A stretch of 64,000 nt of DNA, taken from positions 1,904,501 through 1,968,500 of the forward strand of contig JADKHK010000013.1 in the NCBI GenBank assembly GCA_016721845.1, given 5' to 3'. This DNA comes from Lysobacterales bacterium. GTDB lineage: Bacteria; Pseudomonadota; Gammaproteobacteria; Xanthomonadales; Ahniellaceae. Position 1 is the first letter of the stretch, and every line of letters starts with the position of its first letter. Shown here piece after piece: positions 43,086-51,685 of this stretch. The notes below the pieces were generated by a model that worked only from the letters and a program-made list of their open reading frames with translations, did no database searches and was not told the DNA's origin. The translations under genes and the position numbers were made by a program.

Positions 43086-44021
43086 TCACGATCCCGGAGC
43101 CGATCGCGTGTCATCAACCTCGGCCGGCTCGGCGAGACGCGCCGCATCGGTCTTGGCTTCGGCCTTGCGTGGCGTGTCGCCGATGGACGGCAGCCGGGTC
43201 GGCGAGTCGAGCAGCAAGTAGGGATCGATGCGGGCGCCGAGCCAGCGCATACCCAGATGCAGATGCGCACCGGTCGAGCGGCCACTGGAACCGACATTGC
43301 CCAGCGTCTGTCCACGCTTGACTTCGTCGCCGGCAGCTACTGCCAGTTCCGACAGGTGGAAATTCATGCTGATCAAGCCGCCACCGTGATTCACGAACAC
43401 CGAGTGACCGGTGAAGAACTGTTCCTCGGCGAGCAGCACGGTTCCGTCGGCCACCGCCTTGACCGCACTGCCGAACGCGACCGGTGCATCGCGACCCGTA
43501 TGCTGGCTCTTGCGTACGCCGTTGAACAGGCGGCGGCTGCCAAAGTCGTTTTCGCTCGCCGGGGTCGACGTGGCCGGTTGCGACAGCGGCAGTGAGAAGC
43601 GCGCCGGGGCGGTGTCTTGCTTGAACAACGCGAGTACGCGCTTGCGCTCCTCGAGATGGCGCGCAAGATCGGTGGCGGACGGATGCACGAAGCGGTCGTC
43701 GGGCAAGGTGATCTCGACTTCCGGGAACACCGACGCTTCGACGGTCAGCGAACCGAGATGCTGCTTGCCGTCCTGGTCATACAACGCGATCTCGTGCACG
43801 CCGGTCTTGGCGCGCAGATCGATCGGGTAGTAGCAGACGGCGTCGACCGCAGGATAGCGCTTGCCATGGAAGCCGCAGTCTGCGGCCGCGAGCCCGGCCC
43901 AGCGCGCGACGCCACCCTGTGACGCGACCACGTTCGGGCGCTCGGACGCACTGGCGTTGGCGAGCAACGCCAGTGCCAGCGCGGCGGCGTGCGTGCGCCT
44001 GGATGTCGGCGTGTGCGCCAT
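43086..44021 (-). CDS. M23-family peptidase (LytM domain)
   Basis: A 311-residue exported protein; the signal peptide ends near residue 26 (LLANASAS). The N-terminal region (about 30-150) is beta-rich. The M23 domain (about 155-285) keeps the zinc ligands: His174 and Asp178 in SQHTGRDAP and HxH at 253-255 in GAHLHLGMRW. It should be an endopeptidase on peptidoglycan crosslinks or a related envelope protein. The DUF3309 gene ends 2 nt before its start, so they are in one transcript. Confidence 0.9.
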   Translation of the reverse strand: MAHTPTSRRTHAAALALALLANASASERPNVVASQGGVARWAGLAAADCGFHGKRYPAVDAVCYYPIDLRAKTGVHEIALYDQDGKQHLGSLTVEASVFPEVEITLPDDRFVHPSATDLARHLEERKRVLALFKQDTAPARFSLPLSQPATSTPASENDFGSRRLFNGVRKSQHTGRDAPVAFGSAVKAVADGTVLLAEEQFFTGHSVFVNHGGGLISMNFHLSELAVAAGDEVKRGQTLGNVGSSGRSTGAHLHLGMRWLGARIDPYLLLDSPTRLPSIGDTPRKAEAKTDAARLAEPAEVDDTRSAPGS

Positions 44022-44023
44022 GA

Positions 44024-44182
44024 CTAGATCTTGCCGAGCAGCAACAGCACAATCAGGACCGCGACGACGAAGCCGAGGCCGCCACTTGGGCCGTAACCCC
44101 AAGACCGGCTATGGCCCCAGTTGGGCAAGGCGCCGACGAGCATCAGGATCAGGACGATCAATAACAGGGTGCCGAGTGACAT
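44024..44182 (-). CDS. DUF3309 family small membrane protein
   Basis: A 52-residue protein. It reads MSLGTLLLIVLILMLVGALP, then WGHSRSWGYGPSGGLGFVV and a second hydrophobic stretch ending LLLLGKI. This is the DUF3309 pattern (hydrophobic helix, GYGPSGG, hydrophobic helix). The ATG at 44182 has GGAG a few bases upstream. Function is unknown. It lies directly upstream of the M23 gene, 2 nt away. Confidence 0.85.
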   Translation of the reverse strand: MSLGTLLLIVLILMLVGALPNWGHSRSWGYGPSGGLGFVVAVLIVLLLLGKI

Positions 44183-44281
44183 GGTGGTTCTCCTTCCAGG
44201 ATGGGTCGGGCCGCACGCAAGCGCGGCGGCGGACGAGGTCGGGCGGCGCTACTCGGCGCAGCCCGACGCGAATGAGCACGC

Positions 44282-44437
44282 TCAGTTCAAACGCATGCCG
44301 CCGGCTCCGACGATGCCGAGCACACCGATGACGATCAGATAGATCGCGACGATGTAGTTGAGCAGGCGCGGCGTCACCAGAATCAGGATGCCGGCGAGCA
44401 ATGCGATGATCGGCGCGAGACCGAGTTGGATGTTCAT
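44282..44437 (-). CDS. DUF3096 family small membrane protein
   Basis: A 51-residue membrane protein: LGLAPIIALLAGILILVTPRLLNYIVAIYLIVIGVLGIV, a two-helix hairpin with the TPRLLNYIVA turn typical of DUF3096. The ATG at 44437 is chosen because the conserved N-terminus starts MNIQLGLAP and GGAGC lies upstream. Function unknown. It lies between the DUF3309 and DUF6600 genes on the same strand. Confidence 0.85.
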   Translation of the reverse strand: MNIQLGLAPIIALLAGILILVTPRLLNYIVAIYLIVIGVLGIVGAGGMRLN

Positions 44438-44486
44438 GTTGCGCTCCTCAGTGGTTTGGCTTGCAGGTGACCTGTCGCTTGAGCAT

Positions 44487-46865
44487 TCACGCAGCATCTT
44501 TGTCCGGATCGTTTCGCTTGTCCTTGTCCTTGTCCTTTTCCTTGTCCTTGTTCTTGCCCTTGCGCGGCTTGTCGCCGGCGTCGGCTTTCTGATCTGCTTC
44601 GGCGTCCGCGTCAGCCTCAGTCTTGCTGTCCGCGGCCGCGGGCAGCGGCGATTGTGCTGCCGCTTCGCGCTCCCTAGCCGCGCGCTTGACCGCTGCCGCG
44701 GCCTGCTGTTCGCTCGCCGTCAGGCGCTGCGTCTCGCGACGCTCACGTGCCTGTTGCTGCTCCAGCGCCTGCTGCTGTTTCAGGTCTAGCGCGTCCTTTT
44801 GTTGCTGCTCGCGTTGCTGTTGCTGCTGCAGTTCGACACCTCGCTGGCGTTCGATTTCGGCATCACGCTTTGTGTCGTCGGCCTGACGTTGGCGCTCGGC
44901 CTGCTGTTCGACCTGTTCGACCTGACGTGCGCGTTGCTTCTCGTTCTTTTGCGCCTGCGCCTCGTCCTGGCGTTGGCGCTCGCGTTGCTGCTGTTGCTGC
45001 TCACGCGCACGCTGCGCCTCACCCTGCTGCTTCTGCACCGCGCTCTGGTGTTCGCTCTCGGCTCGTGCGCTTTCGACCGACTTCAATTCGCGCGCCGCTG
45101 CCTGATCGCCGGCCGCCTTTTCGCGCGCGGACTTGTCGCCCGCCGCCTGATTGGCGTCACCGCGTGCACGATCGGACTGGACGCGGCCACGGCGCTCGTC
45201 GTCGGCGGGCGCCGAACGATCGAGTGCCGGCAAAGCCGTGGTCGGTGTGGTCGCTTTCGCGCCGTCGCTGGTACGACGCGTCGAACCGGCTTCGCGCGCA
45301 TTCAGTGCGGCACGCTGGTCGCGGATCACGCGGATCTGCTGCGACGTCTGCAGCGCCTTGGTGTGGCCTGCGTCCGGACGCGATTCGAGCGGACGGCCCG
45401 GGTTGCGCTTCAGATCACGCTCGCGCTCGGCGAACGAAGCTTCACGCGGCGGCGGCGTGTTGCGTGCCAGGACACTGCGTTCCAGCGCGGCGCGCGAAGG
45501 TCGCACGTCGCTCGCCTTGGCCGCGCCGAACACGCTGCGCTGGCTCGGTGCGACCGACGCAATGCGCGAGATCTCGCCGCTGCTGAGCGCACGTCGATCG
45601 ATGGTCATCGCGGCCTCGCGCACCGGACGCGCATTCGTGAACACCTCGCCCGGCACCGCGGTCACGGCACCGGCAATGGCGCGGTTGACGTAGCCGCTCT
45701 GGGTCACGACGTTGTTGCCGCTGGCGAAGTTGTTGTAGATGTTCGTGATTGTGGTGTTGTTGATCACCGTGTTGTTGACGTTGACGCGGGTGAAGTAGTC
45801 GCGGCTCGCGCGGTAGCTCGGCACGTAGGCCTCGCGTGGTCCGAGCGGGAACCAGCCGACCGGGGCACGGTCACCGAACGACAGCGACAGGCTCCAGTTG
45901 CGGCCGCCGACGAAAGCGACCAGCGCCGGCGCATAGATCGCCCGAACATTGCGCGGACCCGGGATCCAGCCCCAGCGATTCGAGACGTGCACCCAGCGCC
46001 CGTAATGCGACGGCGCGAAGCCCCAGGGTGCATTGTCGACCCAGGTCCAACCCCATGGTTCCTGCCACGCCCAGTGGCCATCGCGATACGGTGCCCAGTC
46101 GCGCCCGACGTCATTCGGAAACCAGACGTTGCCGTAGTTTCCGACTCGGCTCCAGCGGCCGTATTCGTCGAGGTCGCTGTAGCCGATGACATCGTCGGAC
46201 AGATAGTTCAGGGACTCCGAGCGATCGAGGCGGCGGTCGCGATTGACGCAGTAGCGGTCGAAGTCGTCGGCACGCGGCAGGCCGTACGCCTGATGGTCAC
46301 GCAAGTCGGTGTCGTAAAAGCGTACGCTGTCGCCGCCGCGCATCGGGAAGTTGGCACCGTCGCCGTAAGCAATGCCGGCCCCCTGCCAGACCACGATTGT
46401 GGTCTGGTTGTCATAGGGATCGACGTCGATGCGGTAACGCCCGGCACGTTGGATGACGAAGGCCAGCGTCGGTGTAGCGATCTCGATCGACTGCCCGCGG
46501 TAAAGGCGGCGCACACCCACATCGATCGTGCCCTCGCTGACTTCAAGCTGGGCGATGCGATCGTTCAGGTCAAGGATCTGGAAGCTGGTCTCCCCATCGA
46601 GCCGGATCGCGGCGCTGCCGAGTTGCAGTTCCAGGCGCGCGCCCTGCTCGGTCCACAGGCGGTCGCCGCTGGTCAGCGGGCGATTGCGCTGGACCTGCAG
46701 CCATTCGTCCTCACCCGCGGGCGAGTGGCTGACGTCGCCGCGCACGTCGCTCAGCCGCGCCACCCGCCCGGACGGGTCGGCGAACGCGGCGCGTGCCGGC
46801 AGTACGAAACACAGACCGACCAGCAGCGTGCCGGTCAGTACAAGCAGTCGGTGGGACAGGGACAT
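44487..46865 (-). CDS. DUF6600/FecR-like exported protein with long charged coiled coil
   Basis: A 792-residue exported protein. The signal peptide is at about 1-26 (LPARAAF). A FecR-like beta domain (about 35-150) has DRLWTEQGARLELQLGSAAIRL and YRGQSIEIATPTLAFVIQRAGRYRIDV. The Trp-rich DUF6600 region (about 200-370) has WAPYRDGHWAWQEPWGWTWVDNAPWGFAPSHYGRW and GPREAYVPSYRAS. After about 440 it is Arg/Gln/Glu/Ala-rich, a predicted coiled coil, ending in a Lys/Asp repeat (KDKEKDKDKDKRND). The function is unknown; it may span or decorate the envelope. Confidence 0.85.
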   Translation of the reverse strand: MSLSHRLLVLTGTLLVGLCFVLPARAAFADPSGRVARLSDVRGDVSHSPAGEDEWLQVQRNRPLTSGDRLWTEQGARLELQLGSAAIRLDGETSFQILDLNDRIAQLEVSEGTIDVGVRRLYRGQSIEIATPTLAFVIQRAGRYRIDVDPYDNQTTIVVWQGAGIAYGDGANFPMRGGDSVRFYDTDLRDHQAYGLPRADDFDRYCVNRDRRLDRSESLNYLSDDVIGYSDLDEYGRWSRVGNYGNVWFPNDVGRDWAPYRDGHWAWQEPWGWTWVDNAPWGFAPSHYGRWVHVSNRWGWIPGPRNVRAIYAPALVAFVGGRNWSLSLSFGDRAPVGWFPLGPREAYVPSYRASRDYFTRVNVNNTVINNTTITNIYNNFASGNNVVTQSGYVNRAIAGAVTAVPGEVFTNARPVREAAMTIDRRALSSGEISRIASVAPSQRSVFGAAKASDVRPSRAALERSVLARNTPPPREASFAERERDLKRNPGRPLESRPDAGHTKALQTSQQIRVIRDQRAALNAREAGSTRRTSDGAKATTPTTALPALDRSAPADDERRGRVQSDRARGDANQAAGDKSAREKAAGDQAAARELKSVESARAESEHQSAVQKQQGEAQRAREQQQQQRERQRQDEAQAQKNEKQRARQVEQVEQQAERQRQADDTKRDAEIERQRGVELQQQQQREQQQKDALDLKQQQALEQQQARERRETQRLTASEQQAAAAVKRAAREREAAAQSPLPAAADSKTEADADAEADQKADAGDKPRKGKNKDKEKDKDKDKRNDPDKDAA

Positions 46866-46993
46866 GACGTTCTCCTTCAAGCGCTTACCTGAAATGACGA
46901 GCACGCCGGCGGTGTTCCTTTCCGGCGCAGCCCATCGGGCGAGTTCATGAATGACGCTTCGCGGAAGCCGGAGTGCATGCGGCGAATGCACGC

Positions 46994-47158
46994 TCATGTC
47001 CGTCCGCGTCGGCCCAGCAGCAGCGAGACGACGAACAGGACGATGAAGACCAGGAACAGGATCTTTGCGATGCCGACGGCAGAGCCGGCGATGCCGCCGA
47101 AGCCGAGGACGCCGGCGATCAGCGCGATGAACAAGAAGACGACGGCGTAGTACAGCAT
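46994..47158 (-). CDS. DUF1328 family small membrane protein (YtjA-like)
   Basis: A 54-residue protein with two hydrophobic helices: MLYYAVVFLFIALIAGVLGFGG and SAVGIAKILFLVFIVLFVVSLLLG, ending in RRGRT. This is the DUF1328/YtjA family found in many stress-inducible sets. The start at 47158 is chosen from the conserved N-terminus. It has a minus-strand copy of the shared promoter element upstream. Confidence 0.9.
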   Translation of the reverse strand: MLYYAVVFLFIALIAGVLGFGGIAGSAVGIAKILFLVFIVLFVVSLLLGRRGRT

Positions 47159-47208
47159 GAGGTTTGCTCCGTTGCGGTGGCCAGCCCTGTGGCCATGGAC
47201 CGGGCTGG

Positions 47209-47241
47209 AGCCTATGCCCGCCGCGAACGGCGGTCGGTACG
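47209..47241 (-). promoter_or_regulatory. Shared promoter element, copy 8 (DUF1328 gene)
   Basis: On the minus strand, CGTACCGA at 47241-47234, 19 nt, then TAGGCT at 47214-47209, preceded by TGTGTGTTGC as in copy 4. The predicted leader to the ATG at 47158 is about 44 nt. Confidence 0.6.
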
Positions 47242-47303
47242 GCAACACACACTGGCATTCGCCCCGCCAGCAACGCGGCGATGTCCGGCCCGGCGTGCGC
47301 AAG

Positions 47304-47336
47304 CGCACCGACGGCGCAATCCAGCGCGCGCAAGCT
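47304..47336 (+). promoter_or_regulatory. Shared promoter element, copy 9 (glycine-zipper gene)
   Basis: CGCACCGA at 47304-47311, 19 nt, then CAAGCT at 47331-47336, the same -10 as copy 3. The predicted leader to 47362 is about 19 nt. It lies divergent to copy 8, about 60 nt away. Confidence 0.6.
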
Positions 47337-47361
47337 CTCCGGCGAACCCACGGAGAACGTC

Positions 47362-47850
47362 ATGCGCAACACCTTGCTCCAATCCGCAATGCTCGCCGCC
47401 GCAGCGCTCACGCTGGGCGGGTGCGCGAGCCAGCCGCGCTACGCACAGTCGGGGCATAGCGACGACGGTCGCTACGACTCGCGCTACGAACAATCGCGCC
47501 ACGATGAGCGCTGCAACCAATGCGGCGCGATTGCCAACATCGAACAGGTCTGGATCGACGACCGTCATGTCGGCGGCGGCACTCTGCTCGGCGTCATCAT
47601 CGGCGGCGCAATCGGCAACCAGGTCGGCTCCGGCGACGGACGCCGCGCAGCGACTGCGGCCGGCGCGATTGCCGGCGGCGTGATCGGTCACGAAGCGGAG
47701 AAGAACCACCGCGATCAGCAGCGCGGCTACCGCATCGAAGTGCGCCTCGACGACGGCCGCTACGGCCATGTCGTACAGCTGCAGGATCCGCAACTGCGCA
47801 TCGGTGATCGTGTCGTCATCCGCGACGAGCGCGTCTACGCGCTGCGTTGA
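47362..47850 (+). CDS. Glycine-zipper 2TM lipoprotein (SlyB/17-kDa-like)
   Basis: A 162-residue lipoprotein; LTLGGCASQ gives the lipobox. NQCGAIANIEQVWI is followed by the glycine-zipper region (about 75-110, GTLLGVIIGGAIGNQVGSGDGR and AAGAIAGGVIGHEAEKN) and a beta-rich C-terminus (about 115-160, YRIEVRLDDGRYGHVVQLQDPQLRIGDRVVI). This is the SlyB/Rickettsia 17-kDa outer-membrane lipoprotein family, linked to envelope integrity. It is divergent from DUF1328. Confidence 0.88.
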   Translation: MRNTLLQSAMLAAAALTLGGCASQPRYAQSGHSDDGRYDSRYEQSRHDERCNQCGAIANIEQVWIDDRHVGGGTLLGVIIGGAIGNQVGSGDGRRAATAAGAIAGGVIGHEAEKNHRDQQRGYRIEVRLDDGRYGHVVQLQDPQLRIGDRVVIRDERVYALR

Positions 47851-47931
47851 ATTTGATGCCGACGCTGCGCCCGGGCAAGGTTCGCAGCGCCGGTGCATCA
47901 CCCGCCGCGCGTCACGGTGACGGCTTGAAGC

Positions 47932-48951
47932 TCAGGCGCGCACGCGCTTCGGGAAACCGACCATGCGCCGCAAGTCTTCGTCCCAGAGTTTCAGCTGCGC
48001 GCACCTCAGGCTGGTCCACAAGGTCAGGCGGGGCGACAGCTGCAGCAGCGGGCTGGATTCGAAGGCCTCGCGCAAACGGTAGTTCGGAATCCGGCTGGCG
48101 AGATGGTGGATGTGGTGGTAGCCGATGTTGCCGGTGAACCAGTGCATCACCTGCGGCAGGTCGAAATGCGACGAACCACGGATCGCCGCCTGGGTCGCGT
48201 CCCATTCTTCCTTGCGCGCCCAGTAGCTGGTCTCGAAATTGTGCTGCACGTAGAACAGCCAGACGCCGCCGGCACCCGCGATCAGCACCACCGGCAGATG
48301 CACCATGAACACGGTATGCCAGCCGATCAGATAGCCGAGCACGCCGCCGCACAACAGCAGCAAGCCGTTGTTGACCCACACGCTGGCCCATTCCTTCTTC
48401 CACGAGAACGGCATGTCGAAGGGGAAGCGGTGCTTGATCACGAACTGGTAGGCCGGGCCGATCACCAGCAACACGAAGGTGCTGCGATAGAAGCGATAAG
48501 CGAAGCGCTTGCTCCAGGACAGCGCCTGATATTCCGCGACCGTCAGCGTTTCCATGTCGCCGACGCCGCGACGATCGAGATTGCCGGAACTGCCGTGGTG
48601 GATGTTGTGCGTCTTGCGCCAATAGCCGTAAGGGAACAGCGTGATCAGCCCGAGCACGCCGCCGACGATGTTGTTCGCACGTTCGGACTTGAAGAACGAG
48701 CCATGGCCGCAATCGTGCTGCACGATGAACATGCGCACGTACAAGCCCGCAGTCGGCAAGGCCAGCAGCAGCACCCAACCATAGTTCCAGTCATGGGTGA
48801 CGCCATAGGCCATCAGCGCCCACAGCGTGATGAACAGCGGCACGGTATTGATCAACTGCCAAAGCGCACGACCGAAGTGCGGCTTCGCATAGACGGCACA
48901 GAGCTGGCGCAATTGCGCGGCACTGGTCGGAAGCGAGGTCGGATGGGCCAA
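47932..48951 (-). CDS. Fatty acid desaturase
   Basis: A 339-residue membrane desaturase with all three histidine boxes: HDCGH at 79-83, HNIHH at 115-119 and HHIHH at 279-283. The four helical segments sit between them as usual. It would introduce a double bond into an acyl chain, helping set membrane fluidity. The start is TTG at 48951: AGGAG (48963-48959) lies 7 nt upstream, and the protein then starts MAHPTSLP. The upstream region (48964-49055) contains an AT-rich stretch with two ATTGAA copies. Substrate specificity is unknown. Confidence 0.9.
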   Translation of the reverse strand: MAHPTSLPTSAAQLRQLCAVYAKPHFGRALWQLINTVPLFITLWALMAYGVTHDWNYGWVLLLALPTAGLYVRMFIVQHDCGHGSFFKSERANNIVGGVLGLITLFPYGYWRKTHNIHHGSSGNLDRRGVGDMETLTVAEYQALSWSKRFAYRFYRSTFVLLVIGPAYQFVIKHRFPFDMPFSWKKEWASVWVNNGLLLLCGGVLGYLIGWHTVFMVHLPVVLIAGAGGVWLFYVQHNFETSYWARKEEWDATQAAIRGSSHFDLPQVMHWFTGNIGYHHIHHLASRIPNYRLREAFESSPLLQLSPRLTLWTSLRCAQLKLWDEDLRRMVGFPKRVRA

Positions 48952-49055
48952 GGGAATTCTCCTGTGAAGGCGGGCATTGTCGGGGCCTGGGCGGCGGCGC
49001 GCAAATTCAATCGTTCGCTTCAATGATTCTTCACCGCCGATGTGACGAACCGTGG

Positions 49056-50810
49056 TCAGCGCGACAACACGTCCATGATCTCGGGCGGGCAACTGTATTT
49101 GGCCTGATCCAGCAGGGGCGTGCCGTCGTGCGTGGTCACGTCCGGATCGGCACCGAGCCCGCGCAGGTACTCGATGATCGCCTTCAGTCCGGCCGCAGCC
49201 GGCGGAATGCCGCAATAGTTCACCGCGACCACGATCGGAACCGGCGGCGTCCCTTGCATCTGCGGATAACGCACCGGCAACTGCACATTGCCGGCGTTCA
49301 CGAGTTTCTTCACTGCGGCGACATCCCCCTTGGCGACGGCCGCATACAAGGAAGCACCGTCCGCGCCCTTGCCCGCGGATCGCTCGACGGCAGCTGCAGC
49401 GACCGCCGGGGCGACCGAAGCGGCCGGTGCCGCGACGCCGCGGGCATCGCGCTCGCGCCACGCCGGCTCGATGCGCGTCAAGGCCGCTTCCGCCGCCTGC
49501 ACCACGCGCGGGTCAGCGTGATGGCGTTCGGCCCGGACGCTGCCCGCAGCAGGCGCGGCGCGCGCCCACATCGATTCGAGGCTGCCGAGAAACACGACCT
49601 TGGCCTCGACGTAGGTATTCGATGCCAGCCACGCAGCGATCAGGCGTGCGCGCTCGCCGTCGTCGGCGACGATGTAGCTGCTGTCGTTGCGGCAAGCCTT
49701 GAAGGCCTCGTCGACATCATGCGTTTTCAGGATCGGCGTGCAGACCTGTTCCCAGTGTTTGCGCGCCACTGCATGAACGCTGGCGAGGCCATCGCGATCG
49801 GAGGTGTCCGCGGCATCCGCGAGGATCTCGATTGCGCGCACGCGATCTTCCGCATCGGCCGCCGCATCGTTCGCCAATGCGGCCAGTTCCGGCAAGCCGT
49901 GCGCGCTGCGCCCCGCCGCATCGGACAGGGCCGACAGCGCGACCCGACGCATGTCGCGATCGGCCAGCAAGCGCGCCGCCTTCGGCGCCCAGCGCTCGAG
50001 CGACGCCGCATCGCGCTGGTCGCCGAGCAAGTCCCAGGCGCGCTCGCGCGTGTCGGGATAGGCGTTGTCGGTGTAACGCAGCAAGGTGTCGGTCCAGCCT
50101 TCCGGCTTTGGATCGAACTGCGCGAGCAACTTGAGCAGGTACGGCATCGCCGGCGGTGTCACATCAAGCGAACGCGACAGTGGCGCAATCAAGCCGCGGT
50201 CCTGGGTCGCGACCAGTTTCGCCAAGGCCTTTTCGCCGAGTTCGACATTGTCGTCCGAGCCACCGCGTTCCTCGGCCTCGACTGCATCGAGGTAATAGTC
50301 GACAAGGTACGGCAGCAGTGGCGGCGCCGGATCGATCCCGACCAGGCCGCGCGCCGCGAGGAAGCCGACGTAACCGCGCACGCCATTCGCCAACACGCTA
50401 CGGCGGGCGGCGGCCAGTTCGGATTCCGGCACATCCATCGTCGCCAACGCACCGGCCGCATTCATCGCGACCGCGGCATCGGCATCGGCGAGCGCGCTAC
50501 GCAACGCCGGCTGGGTCGACACGAACGCCTCGGGCTTGCGCGATGCCTGTTCCCAGAGTTGTTCCGCGGCGGCGAGTCGTACGACCGGGTCGGCATCGGC
50601 CAGGTGCTTCGCCAGCAACGGCGCGGTCTGCGCCGCGAAATCGGGGCCGAGCCGTCCGGCCGCTTCCACTTGCTTCGCCGGCGTGCCGCGCTCCAGGTCG
50701 CGCAGCGCATCCTGATTCTGCTTGGCGATGAACTTTGCGGCGAAATCATCGGCCGTCGCCGGATGGGCCGCAGCCAGCAGGACGAACACGAACAGCGAAC
50801 GGACCAGCAT
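49056..50810 (-). CDS. Exported HEAT/ankyrin repeat protein
   Basis: A 584-residue exported protein (signal peptide about 1-20, LLAAAHPATA). HEAT-like helical repeats run through about 30-380 (LLAKHLADADPVVRLAAAEQLW, AALANDAAADAEDRVRAIEILADAA). The C-terminal part (about 485-580) resembles ankyrin repeats (GASLYAAVAKGDVAAVKKLVNAG and LRGLGADPDVTTHDGTPLLDQAK), interrupted by a segment with NYCGIPPAAAG. It is a protein-binding scaffold without a catalytic motif. The partner is not known. Confidence 0.78.
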   Translation of the reverse strand: MLVRSLFVFVLLAAAHPATADDFAAKFIAKQNQDALRDLERGTPAKQVEAAGRLGPDFAAQTAPLLAKHLADADPVVRLAAAEQLWEQASRKPEAFVSTQPALRSALADADAAVAMNAAGALATMDVPESELAAARRSVLANGVRGYVGFLAARGLVGIDPAPPLLPYLVDYYLDAVEAEERGGSDDNVELGEKALAKLVATQDRGLIAPLSRSLDVTPPAMPYLLKLLAQFDPKPEGWTDTLLRYTDNAYPDTRERAWDLLGDQRDAASLERWAPKAARLLADRDMRRVALSALSDAAGRSAHGLPELAALANDAAADAEDRVRAIEILADAADTSDRDGLASVHAVARKHWEQVCTPILKTHDVDEAFKACRNDSSYIVADDGERARLIAAWLASNTYVEAKVVFLGSLESMWARAAPAAGSVRAERHHADPRVVQAAEAALTRIEPAWRERDARGVAAPAASVAPAVAAAAVERSAGKGADGASLYAAVAKGDVAAVKKLVNAGNVQLPVRYPQMQGTPPVPIVVAVNYCGIPPAAAGLKAIIEYLRGLGADPDVTTHDGTPLLDQAKYSCPPEIMDVLSR

Positions 50811-50857
50811 GGGCGGACTCCGGCAACGTTGATCGGTGCCGGAACGATAGCGCAGGC

Positions 50858-51619
50858 TCAGTGCGTTTGCCGTTCGGCCAGCATCGCGACGAATTCGGAG
50901 GCGAAGCGATGCGCATCGCCCGGCCAGCGCGCCGACAGCCAGTTGCCGTCACGAACGACGAAACCCGGGGTCAGGTCACTCGTCGAATCGCGGCGCAGGC
51001 TGCGCGGACCGGGATCGAACTGCGAGACGTGGGCGAGCGCGTCGGTAACCTCGTCCTCGACCCACTGCAGATAGGTGCGGTAATAGTCCCCGAGCCACAG
51101 GCAGGTGAGCATCCACGCCGAGCGTTCCATCGATTTCGGCAATGCCGTGGTTCGACGATTGAACAGCAAGGACTCGCCGTCCGGCCCGAGTGCCCGTGCC
51201 GCGACCAGCACGCCGTGGCAGATCGCGGCAACCGGCTTGCCGGCGAGCAGCAATTCGGCGGTCTTCTGCTGCAGGTCGACCGATTCCAGATACGGCCGCA
51301 CCGCCGGTGCGTGACCACCCGGCAACAACAGCGCGTCGAAGGCCCCTGACAGTGCCGCCTTCCAATCGATCGGATTGCGGAACTCGGGACTCTGCGCCAT
51401 CGCCGCATAGGCGACGCGCGCGTCCTGGTTCGCCATCAGCAGCGACTTGAACGGCCCGAAGCCACGCCCGCTGATCAGGCGCGGATCGCATTCGCCAGGC
51501 AGTCCGTCCTGGGTCGCGAACACCACTTCATGACCGGCGGTTCGCAGGTACTTCCACGGAATCGCCGACTCGCTCGGATCGAAATCGTCATTCGGGATCG
51601 CGATCAATACCCGCGCCAT
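50858..51619 (-). CDS. DJ-1/PfpI family protein
   Basis: A 253-residue protein of the class I glutamine-amidotransferase-like fold. The nucleophile Cys134 is in AAICHGVLVAAR and the oxyanion side in FDALLLPGGHAPAVRPYL. The N-terminal KYLRTAGHEVVFAT is typical. There is an extra C-terminal part (about 170-250, SAWMLTCLWLGDYYRTY). The size fits the larger DJ-1/PfpI members (glyoxalase III/Hsp31-like), but which activity it has is not clear. It is upstream of the HEAT gene on the same strand. Confidence 0.85.
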   Translation of the reverse strand: MARVLIAIPNDDFDPSESAIPWKYLRTAGHEVVFATQDGLPGECDPRLISGRGFGPFKSLLMANQDARVAYAAMAQSPEFRNPIDWKAALSGAFDALLLPGGHAPAVRPYLESVDLQQKTAELLLAGKPVAAICHGVLVAARALGPDGESLLFNRRTTALPKSMERSAWMLTCLWLGDYYRTYLQWVEDEVTDALAHVSQFDPGPRSLRRDSTSDLTPGFVVRDGNWLSARWPGDAHRFASEFVAMLAERQTH

Positions 51620-51665
51620 CGCCGCACCTCAGCCACCGTTGCGGCGATGCTATCGGAAGCGCATG

Positions 51666-51685
51666 CCGGCCGTTCAGCCGGCCGG
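51666..51685. terminator. Hairpin overlapping the DUF1161 stop codon
   Basis: CCGGCCG (51666-51672) and CGGCCGG (51679-51685) form a 7-bp perfect stem around a 6-nt loop that contains the TGA stop of the DUF1161 gene. It may act as a terminator, although no T-run follows. Confidence 0.4.
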
